Assembly: GCA_905250115.1 (NCBI GenBank)
Contig: CAJNOI010000160.1
Span: forward strand, 1 to 64,000
Reading direction: 5' to 3'
DNA from: Adineta steineri
Taxonomy: Eukaryota; Rotifera; Eurotatoria; Adinetida; Adinetidae
DNA: 64,000 nucleotides
In this document: one piece after another, positions 20,975-29,627 of the stretch
Layout of the letters: every line of letters begins with the position of its first letter
Position numbering within the stretch: position 1 is the first letter of the stretch
The notes under the pieces: model-generated
The model's database searches: none
What the model was told of the DNA's origin: nothing
Seen by the model: only the letters and a program-made list of their open reading frames with translations
Made by a program: the position numbers and the translations under genes

Positions 20975-23840
20975 TTTTTTCCTAAAGAAATTGATGATAA
21001 TTAACGATAGATTTGTATTATAACTTTGTGATTTTGTCGTCCTATTGAATAAATATATTGAAATATTTAATGATGTCTGAAATATAAAATTAAAAAGTAA
21101 GAAATGAGTGAATCACTTCGATAAAATAGCTGTCCACATCTTCAGGATGTGAGAGCGAAAATGTAGATTGAGTAGTCATGATGATTAATCAGTATTATAC
21201 ATTTTTCGAACTCATCTTTCATTTTACAGTGGAGTTTATATATATATACCCTTAAATATATCACATCATAGTTTTTGAAGAAGAGGATCATGAAAGATGC
21301 ATTCATACATGGAAGTAAAATATGATATGATCTTCGATATAAGAATCTCTTTGTCTATGTCTTACAATTTATAAGCATGCGGACTACAAGGCACATATAT
21401 ATTTAATGAAAAGATAAAATCATGTTAATGACTTGTAGATGTGACCACAAGCAAGTCACATCATCTTTCATATTTCGTTCTCACCATTATGGAATTTTAT
21501 ATCAAATCAATATTGTGTATATTTAAATACTGAGTTCTCATGTCTATTCTTTTATAAAAGAAAATCATTAAATTTTAATTCAAATTAACTTTTCATTTCA
21601 ATATGAATTATTTTACACAATTTTTGCATATATTTCCTTCTGCTAGTATTAATATAAAATCACAACATTTCGATAAGTACTTTACTTATTATAACAAACA
21701 CAGTAATTGGTTTTTACCTTTACTCACACTGTCGTTTAGATCGAAACAGTAGAAAAAAAAGATCTTACGTAATGTTTTTTTTTTAAATTTGTAAAATACT
21801 AAACTTTTGTATATCAGGCGAAGATGATACTTCTGAAGAATATTTCTTGAGTTTGTCCGTTGAAATAAAAACTCTTTGATGATACCATCAAAGGAAAAAA
21901 ATAATTAACTAAGTTTAATATAATAGTTGAATTAGGCAAAAATATTTTTCTCAGAACTTTGTATGATACCATTTGATAGAGTTTTTCCCAGAAGATGCGA
22001 ACACAGATAATAAGGAGTTATGAAACCAAAGAAGTTCTGACAACTTTATAAGTTCCTTCGGTCTATGGAAGCTTTTTGAAAGAAGTAGAGATGAATGATG
22101 AATTTCCAGCTATATTGATGATTGAATAGCCATGGCGAGATGGAACCCATCGTTCGTTATTTTAGATGCAACAAATTCTTTCTCTGTCTTTCAGAAAAGT
22201 GTCAGCTAATTCGAACGATAAACGTGACTTATATTTAATTTAGCATTTTAATGTCTTGCGAAACTTTAGAAAGATGAATAACTTCTATTCATATGTCCTT
22301 GATGATAATTTGATTATCAATCGTCGACGGATTCGATGTTTTTTGAGGAAAAATATGTAAAAAAGAGTGATACAACAGAAAATGGTTATGTTATTGTTGA
22401 TATCCAGTGATTAACTGTTCCATTACTTTTTTTCATTTTTATCGTTATGAAAAAATATATCGAGAATGAGATAAAATAAATTAAACTTTTTCTTCTTTAA
22501 ATTTTATTGTTTTATCAAATGTTTATTGCAAAAAAAAAAGAATCTGATTAATGTGCATACATAAATCTATGAAACAAACAAAGTTCAGAAAAAAATATGT
22601 GATGTATTCGAACGACATCACTCGAGCAAAACCTATAAGAGAAAAAAATCCCCAGTAAAAGAACTAGGTCGTAAAAATATGCACCTTTATTTTTTTATCT
22701 CAAGCAGAAAATGGAAAGGAAAGACAAAACTGTATAGTGCAGCGTTATGAAAAAAAATGTGCGTAAAAGGCATTTATTCATGGCCATCTCGTCAACGTGT
22801 GTATGAAATAGCACAGTATATTGATTCACATTAATAAACATTACTTGGAAAAAACCAAGTTACTTTATTGAAAATAAATAAGTAGGGTAACTTTTGCTCT
22901 ACATACATAAAAACAACTTCAATATATCCCAGTATGACTTTCCATTGTAAGTATACCTAGTTATTCTCTTTCTCGTAGAGAAGAGTTCAGTAAACATAAA
23001 TTGTTTGTTTGCTTGCTTGCTTGTGACCGCAGGGTCAAAAAACCATCGAACATCGATTTTTCGTGAAGGTCATTTCTAGACGTGTTTCGATACGAGGACT
23101 TCGAATCTGACGTTAATTTTTTATAATTTTTTAAAAAAAAAAATTTTTTATATAAAATTTGATGATATGGTTTTTGAGGTCAGGTCTAGACCCTATCAAT
23201 ATATTAAAATTTTTTTTCGTTTGAAAGAGCGGGTCGCAATGCAGATCGCCACAGAGTCCTTTTTTTTTAAATTAAGTTATGTTATTACTACTATTTAAAA
23301 AAAAGAGGAAAATCCATTTTTTTCATGTCAGCTATGGAATTGTGATCGAACCTTATGAATCAAATTTGGAAAGCAATGAAGTTTCTAACTGGTTTCTGAT
23401 CAAGTAGTGGTTGTGAAAAGTCGCGAATAAGCTCTTTATAGAGTCTAGAATAGATCTTTGCTCATCTTCATTATGCTTTAAGTATAGGTACTGTTTGTTT
23501 TTTTATTAATTTCCTTTATTTACTGGTGTTACAATGAATTCTAAGTATGTGTTGATTCAGTTTTTGATTTTGTTTGCAATTTGAGAATATGAATTTGCGT
23601 TTCAGATAATTTTCTAATCAAAGATTCATAACTGAAGTGAACAGAAATTAAAGTAAGATCTCGATTGGTTGTCGGGAGTTTGAATAATCTTTAATGTTTC
23701 TCTCTTCTTCTAATTCAAGTTAACACTTGATAAAATATACATTGAACAGTATGCGATTAATTAGTATGAAATAAAAACTTATTTTAAAAATTTCAATCAG
23801 ACGTTTCGATGAATTTTTTTGGTATATTTTCTTATTTTAG
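20975..23840. other. Long intergenic region, no gene recognised
   Basis: About 2.9 kb of AT-rich sequence with no exon I can support. A GCTT/TTGC run occurs near 23008-23022. A less AT-rich stretch near 23020-23120 (ACCGCAGGGTC ... GAGGACTTCG) is unexplained. Upstream exons of the phosphodiesterase gene would be expected here, but none was seen. Confidence 0.4.
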
Positions 23841-25151
23841 TGGCACAAATATACAATGTACCAACAACAAAAACATTTTCAGAAGAAACTCCAATACCTG
23901 AATTAGGAGTTGAAACACCACAACCTGAAGAATTACGTGTTGAACTTAATCGTATTAATGATTAGAATTTCAATATATTTCGTATTGAAGCAATAAGTGG
24001 TGAACGACCATTAACAGCGATAACATATCGAATATTTCAAGAACGTGATTTAATAAGAACATTTTCTATTGAACCTCATAAATTACTTTCCTACTTATTC
24101 GCACTTGAAGATAGTTATCAACAAGTGCCATATCATAATAAACTTCATGGAGCTGATGTTTGTCAGTCAATGCATGTCTTGCTCAATAGTTCGGGAATCA
24201 AAGTAAGAGAGAAAACCAAAACATTTTGTTTTTATTATTTCCTTTCGAATAATAAAATTAAAGGACGTGTTCAACGAATTCGAGATCCTGGCGGCGATAT
24301 TCGCAGCAGTAGTGCACGATGTCCACCATTCCGGTCTAACAAATCCATTTTTAATTAAAACTAGTATGTATTTCAAAGTGAGATTCTATACAACGAAGCT
24401 ATCATTTTTTAAGATAATAATAATGATAAAAAAAAACTTGGCTTCGGTAAATATACATGGTTTTCTTTATCTTTTAGAAAACGATTTAGCGATTCTGTAC
24501 AATAATGAAAGTGTACTTGAAAATCATCATGTAGCTGTTGCATTTAAATTATTACAAGCTGATGAAAGAAATATTTTTTCAAATTTATCAGCTGAGCAAA
24601 TGGAGACATTACGTAAAAGGGTTGTTGACATGGTCTTAGCAACTGATATGGCTAAACATAAGACATTGTTAGCTGATTTCCAAAACTTACTTGAAGCAAA
24701 AAAGATGTCGGGAAATGATTATCTCACGCTGGAATCATATGATGATCGAATTCTGGTGTTGAAAAACTTGATACATTGTGCTGATCTATCAAATATGACA
24801 AAACCATTAGATACATATTCTAAATGGATTGATCGATTAATGGTAGAATTTTGGAAACAAGGTGATGCAGAACGTGATCTTGGTTTGGACATCTCACCTA
24901 TGTGTGTGAGAAGTCCAACTACGAAAGACAAGCATCAGGTTAGTTAACTTTGCCGAAGAAATCGATATTCAAAATTGATTTTTTTTTAATAGATTGGTTT
25001 TATTAACTCTTTTGTACATCCATTATGGGAAACATGGGGAAGTTTGGTATATCCAGATGCAAATACTATTTTGGAAACATTAGCACAAAACCGTGAATGG
25101 CATGAAGCTAGCCTTGCAGCTTTAACATCTTCAACAACTGATAATTCGTAA
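23841..25151 (+). pseudogene. cAMP-specific phosphodiesterase, PDE4-type, with in-frame TAG
   Basis: Four exons: 23841-24202, 24264-24363, 24478-24938 and 24993-25151. They encode a near-complete PDE4 catalytic domain: YRIFQERDLIRTF, YHNKLHGADVCQSMHVLL (general-acid His), ILAAIFAAVVHDVHHSG (metal HD), NNESVLENHH, MVLATDMAKHK, LIHCADLSN and HQ|IGFINSFVHPLWETW with the purine-selecting Gln. A TAG at 23963-23965 falls where PDE4 proteins have the Trp of the conserved W-x(2)-FRI context (here ND-stop-NFNIFRIE); TGG to TAG is one base. HDVHHSG replaces the usual HDVDHPG. After the TAA at 25151 the same frame reads on with a further TGA, as in a decayed C-terminal tail. No N-terminal regulatory exons were found. 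Probably a pseudogene of a cAMP-degrading enzyme. Confidence 0.8.
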
Positions 25152-26020
25152 TCTCATGATGATAAACAAAATTGAATTCAACCGATATCATCAAAACCAA
25201 CATCTCCATCTCATATGCTATCTGACATTCTAAAATCATCTTCATTAGATTCATCAATAATAAGTGCAAGTTTAGTGAATAATTAACACATTTCCACATC
25301 ATAAGATCAATGAAAGTTCATTTTGTTTCGTCTTTTATTTCTCATTCTTAATCAAATCTCTTTTCCGTGTAATACGGCCTTTTGCTATAATGTCCTATTC
25401 TTCCTTTTTTTTCTATATTCAGTATTTGAGCTGATCTCTTTTTTTTCTTTCTTACTCGATTAGAATAAAAATACACACAAACAAAAGGAAACCAGACAAA
25501 TCTAATAACTATTGAAGAATGAACTATATCATAAAGAACAGAACATGAGATATTCGATGATGAAGAGTCAATTCATCCGGTAACTTTAATACTGCCAAAT
25601 AAAAATCTATCAATTACGGTGAAAAGAAGGTTTTTAACATTTCCTCCAATAATTAATCGACAAATTCGATGCAGAATCGAATGGTTTGTGTAGATTACCC
25701 ATACAATAAAAAAAACATATTTTTGTTGATTAATCAGTTTTAGTCTAAAAATCATAGTTTTTGATTGCAATTTTAGACTTATTGCAGCAAGAAATAGTAG
25801 GTACAATGCCAGATCAACCTGAAACAGATGCAGTAGCAGAAATAGAATTTTTAGACTAATGGACAATCTTGTATTACATGTAACAACGATGATGGACAGA
25901 AACTTTTGATTTTACAAAATCTTGCATTGCAGACAAATAAACGTGATGAATCAAGCGAAAATCCTTTTCAAGAAAACATTGTCGAGTCCATAATGATTTT
26001 CTCAATATTCTATTGAGGAG
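25152..26020. other. Intergenic, decayed tail then unrecognised sequence
   Basis: The first 130 bases look like the former C-terminal tail of the phosphodiesterase (serine-rich, broken by stops). The rest is AT-rich without a recognisable gene. Confidence 0.4.
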
Positions 26021-26156
26021 TGCGTCGATACAGATACAACTTGTATTCATGTATCGATACATGTATCGTAGTACATGGATGCATGTAAGTACATGACTGT
26101 TTGAGTAGGCCTAGGGGAAATGATCGATACAAGTTGTATCTGTATCCACGCATCTA
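26021..26156. mobile_element. Short inverted-repeat element, ~136 bp (MITE-like)
   Basis: The left arm TGCGTCGATACAGATACAAC (26021-26040, continuing TTGTAT) is mirrored by the right arm at 26131-26156 (ATACAAGTTGTATCTGTATC, then CACGCA) with one mismatch. The middle also contains ATGTATCGATACATGTAT symmetry. No coding capacity. Confidence 0.6.
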
Positions 26157-26158
26157 TG

Positions 26159-26405
26159 CCACCTGATGAAACTTATTAGAAGTCGAAATCCGGATAGTGA
26201 TGTCTTTTTTATTCATAAGCCTCATCTGTTGCGAATATGAAGATTATCTGTTTTAATTTTGAAATTGATTTGATAGATATTGATTTATCTATTAAGTTCA
26301 TTTTAGTTTGATTTCAAATCATACAGAGTAACTTTGACCACCTGATGAGACTTATTAAACCCCCAAATCCAGATAGTGGTGTCTCTTTTATTCATGAACC
26401 TCACA
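26159..26405. repeat. Two ~67-bp direct repeats, 179 bp apart
   Basis: CCACCTGATGAAACTTATTA at 26159 recurs as CCACCTGATGAGACTTATTA at 26338. Both continue with AAATCC.GATAGTG.TGTCT and then TTATTCAT.A.CCTCA. The first copy abuts the inverted-repeat element; the second abuts a C-rich telomere-like stretch. Confidence 0.7.
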
Positions 26406-26430
26406 CCCACACCCATACCCTCTCAGATCC
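26399..26430. repeat. C-rich telomere-like half element
   Basis: CCTCACACCCACACCCATAC and CCTCTCAG without an obvious G-rich partner nearby. Confidence 0.5.
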
Positions 26431-26897
26431 ATGTCTTTAAGTGATTCAGAAATACACAACATAGCCAATACATTACAAGAGAATCAAATGAACTTTATCG
26501 TGTCATCTTTCTTATGTACATTGCATTGTTTCTTATAGACATTAATTGATCTAAATATTCCTAGGAATGAATTTAGGATTAGAGCTAGGTGTTAAATATT
26601 TAAGTAATGAATTGAAAGAAAATAAAGTATAGTGGTCAACTTTTTTGTTTATCTCTCTGAATGAGTTAAATTTGGAAAATTTTCTCAGAATTATTCAATG
26701 TAATTCATGGATATGATTGCATCTATTGATCACATAGAAAACCATTTCGTTGATTTGAATAATTAATTATTTTTACCTGAAATTATTAGATTAAGTTGTT
26801 TTAATAAATGATATGATTGTATTTGATGAAAATTTTGAAAAGAATTCAGAAACAAAGTAACATATTGAAGTTAAAGTGAATGTTGAAAAATTTCTAT
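26431..26897. other. Intergenic, no feature recognised
   Basis: AT-rich sequence between two telomere-like elements. Nothing recognisable. Confidence 0.4.
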
Positions 26898-26962
26898 CTT
26901 GAGGGTGTGACGGTGAGGGTGTGGAAATAACACCCTCACCCTCACCCTCACCCTCAAGACCC
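26898..26962. repeat. Telomere-like hairpin element, clearest member
   Basis: The left arm TATCTTGAGGGTGTGACGGT, then GAGGGTGTGG, faces a right arm of repeated ACCCTC units ending ACCCTCAAGA, with only about 6 bases (AAATAA) between them. It shows both family termini, CTTGAGGGTG and CACCCTCAAG, and would form a near-perfect hairpin about 28 bp long. The G-rich strand could also form a G-quadruplex. Confidence 0.8.
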
Positions 26963-27081
26963 GGAAAATTCTATATTAAAAATAAGGACGTTCTGTTTAG
27001 CCCGCTATAATATTAAGTGTAATAATGTCAAACGTCTGAGTTCGGAAAGTTGTTCGAGCCATTGCATCCCTGCCCAACACC
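26963..27081. other. 3' flank of the glutathione transferase gene
   Basis: Composition shifts from AT-rich to GC-rich at about 27030-27070, close to the GST stop codon. The border of the GC-rich block therefore nearly coincides with the gene. Confidence 0.4.
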
Positions 27082-27921
27082 CTATTTCACCTCCGCATAC
27101 ACCTCCAACGCATCATGCAACTGCCCAAAAAGACCCCCATGCCAACTTCTCACCTCCTCCCATTCACTCTGCGGTAGAGTCACACGCATCATCCGCAGCC
27201 ACGCACCGACGATCAAGTCCGCATAGCTAGCCCTCGTTCCGAGTAGAAAGGGCCCACTAGTGTCCTTCAAGAATAGCTTAGCCAAACCACCCAACATATT
27301 CCGGAACGAATCCTTCATCTTCTCTCGCGCCTCACCAACCAATGCAAAGTCCTCCCAACACGTAACACCCGCGCGCCGGACGAATTCCGCCTTACTGATC
27401 TCGGCAGTAGCTGGATCGAACGGAAAACCATGAAGCGTAAGCTGCACATGTGCGGTAAAGGCCGCGTCGACGTTCACATTGAACTTGGCGTATTCAGGAA
27501 ATTCACTCTCGCGACAGTCCGATAGCGGTACAAGTGACGCATGCTCGGGCGTGTAGATGTAGTCGATCGTCTGAGGAGGAAAAAGGTCGCCCGCACCCGA
27601 GTTCGGATACGTCTTCTGAAGGTAGACCGCGATGTCGAAGGAGTCGCCGACCAACGAATCAGTGGCAGGATCCTCGATGATAGGCAGGGTAAAGAAGTCG
27701 GTGCCATCGGCAAATTTGCGACAGGCTGGTACTTTGAGACTACTGCGAACTTTTGCAACGTCGGGTAAAGCCACCCATGAGGTCGAGTATGGGAGACCTT
27801 TGAAGTTGAGTGCCAGTCGAGTTTTCCATGGGTTTGGTGAGCAGCAGTTTTTCTCCACGGGGGGACGCATGGTGATGTCATAGAAGACGATAGAGCTGGA
27901 TTGAGTTGAGGTCGTCGGCAT
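27082..27921 (-). CDS. Fungal-type glutathione S-transferase-like protein, GC-rich
   Basis: Single exon of 279 residues. The N-terminal thioredoxin-fold part carries SPNPWKTRLALNFKGLPYST (about 28-47), the start pattern of fungal GST-like proteins, then LPIIEDPATDSLVGDSFDIA (the cis-Pro and S-type glutathione-contact region). An all-helical C-terminal domain includes GPFLLGTRASYADLIVGAWL. The role is glutathione-dependent detoxification or a secondary-metabolite step; the substrate is unknown. The coding strand is strikingly GC-rich with G/C-ending codons, unlike every other gene here, and has no intron. This suggests a recent transfer, probably from a filamentous ascomycete. Contamination or misassembly is the alternative, but the flanks return smoothly to host-type AT-rich DNA with telomere-like elements on both sides. 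Confidence 0.85.
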   Translation of the reverse strand: MPTTSTQSSSIVFYDITMRPPVEKNCCSPNPWKTRLALNFKGLPYSTSWVALPDVAKVRSSLKVPACRKFADGTDFFTLPIIEDPATDSLVGDSFDIAVYLQKTYPNSGAGDLFPPQTIDYIYTPEHASLVPLSDCRESEFPEYAKFNVNVDAAFTAHVQLTLHGFPFDPATAEISKAEFVRRAGVTCWEDFALVGEAREKMKDSFRNMLGGLAKLFLKDTSGPFLLGTRASYADLIVGAWLRMMRVTLPQSEWEEVRSWHGGLFGQLHDALEVYAEVK

Positions 27922-29222
27922 GGCGAATGATGGAAATGTGATAGGAAGACTTTTCTCCTATAGGGTGGATATTGTGTCTTTGAAGAGGAAAATGACTTGA
28001 TGGTTCAATAGAATATATCTATCAAGAAAAAAATAAGCAGAATTATAGGTGATGAAGAAAAACAGTAAACGTTGCGTCAAAAGAGTTACAAACTTCTTAC
28101 ACAGTATATATTCTTTTTTAGTTTATTTATCTTAGCAGATTTGCTGCCTAGTTCGCTCCTAGACTAAGATTGTGTTTTCGCTCAACTACTACTAATACGA
28201 AGATCACGAAAGTAGCGTTTCTATGGAATCAAAGTTCACGTTACTCTTTCGATTACACATAGTGTAGGAAGCCAAAACGCTTTTTTTTGCTCGACAAACT
28301 GATGTAAAATTCAGCTGTTGACAATAGAGTGTTCTAAAAAACGATTCACAAATACATATGGCATTGCTACCTGGAATATATTAGTTCATTATCGAACATG
28401 GTGCAACTGCGAGGAAAGCAGTTGCAAGCCCCAAAAAGCAACCTAAACTATATAGAGAACAGTCTTTACAAGGACACATAATGACGACGTCCTACAATAT
28501 GCTGATACGTTCCTTAATTTTTAGTTTAATTAAATGATATGACTCTTAAATACAGCGTTCATAACAATGTAATACTCTACTGAAAGTAATAAAATTGTGA
28601 CATCTCTCACGAATGAATCAGTATGTGTCATTACTACTTACGATTTCAATAATTCTCACTACGTAAAAATATCTAAGAATAAAAGCAGGCAACAACTTGC
28701 AAGTAAAGATAAAATCGCACACTCTGTTATTCACAACCCACAGTAAATAACATCGAAAAGAAAAAACATAAAAAGAAAAAAACGTAAAAATAAAAAAACA
28801 TACAAATAAAAAAACATAAAAAGAAAACGTGGTGCATATCTTCTTTTCATTCCTTTCTATCGGCGTCGTTATTAGAAAAACGGCTGAAATTACAACGGCA
28901 GTCATAAGTTTTTTTTCCTTCCGAGCGCAGTGAAAATGGTTGCCGTTTTTGTTACACAAGAAATATACCGCCGCCGCCGTCGTCATCATCGTCGTCGTCG
29001 TCGCAGTTGCCTTAAAAAGACTATAATTTGAAACGAGTAGAGAATAAGAAAAAAATCATTATTCGTTCTCTTTCTATATTGGTCCCATTTTTCTTTTCAA
29101 ATTTACTGTAGCTTGTGTCGCTCTCTCAAGACAATATCATACTCAAATCTATTTAATTCAATATTGAACTTAAAAACAAAGAACAAGTGTCTCATTCTCA
29201 AACTCAAAATGAGACGTGTGCA
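27922..29222. other. Intergenic, low-complexity stretches
   Basis: No gene recognised. An A-rich run of AAAAACATA-type units lies at about 28760-28830 and a CCG/CGT trinucleotide tract at 28970-29005. A reading frame over 28618-28989 is driven by this low complexity. Confidence 0.4.
28970..29005. repeat. CCG/TCG trinucleotide microsatellite
   Basis: CCGCCGCCGCCGTCGTC is followed by ATCATCGTCGTCGTCGTCG. Confidence 0.85.
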
Positions 29223-29325
29223 TCTTGAGGGTGTGGGTGTGGGTGTGGGTGTATCAGGTCTTTAGTTCCAAACCCACATCCACACCTCACCCACCCACCC
29301 ACCCATACCACACCATACCCTGAAA
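29223..29325. repeat. Telomere-like element with (GGGTGT)n and (CCCA)n arms
   Basis: ATCTTGAGGGTGTGGGTGTG, continuing as GGTGTG units, faces after about 25 bases CCCACATCCACACC and repeated CACCCACCCACC. The right end is degenerate (ACCATACCCTGAA). Confidence 0.7.
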
Positions 29326-29627
29326 TGATGAAGTCTTCAATATCAATATGATTGTTGTTTGTAGTCACTTTCAGAAGAGACGTTCTTTCATTTTAATTAT
29401 TACAAACGTTGAAATCAGTGGATTTTTTCAAGAAACTTTTCAAACCAAAAGGCCTTTTTTTCCTCATTTAGTCTTTTAAATAACAAAGAAATGCGATGGA
29501 AATATCAAATGAATAAGTACATTGATTGTTCATTAATTCAGTCTTTTTTATTTCCATCATTTCTGCTCTGATCATCATTCCAAATATCAAGGATTAAGTA
29601 TTTCACATTGTACTGTTTATTGATACA
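29326..29627. other. 3' flank of the large ART-TPR gene
   Basis: AT-rich. No feature can be supported; it presumably holds the 3' UTR of the minus-strand gene. Confidence 0.35.

Noticed and set aside
27474..27883. Several reading frames overlapping the GST gene
   Set aside because: They are shadows in other frames of a GC-rich coding sequence, where stop codons are scarce.
28618..28989. 123-residue minus-strand reading frame
   Set aside because: It is generated by A-rich and trinucleotide low-complexity DNA. The repeated FxFFxFYVF pattern is compositional.
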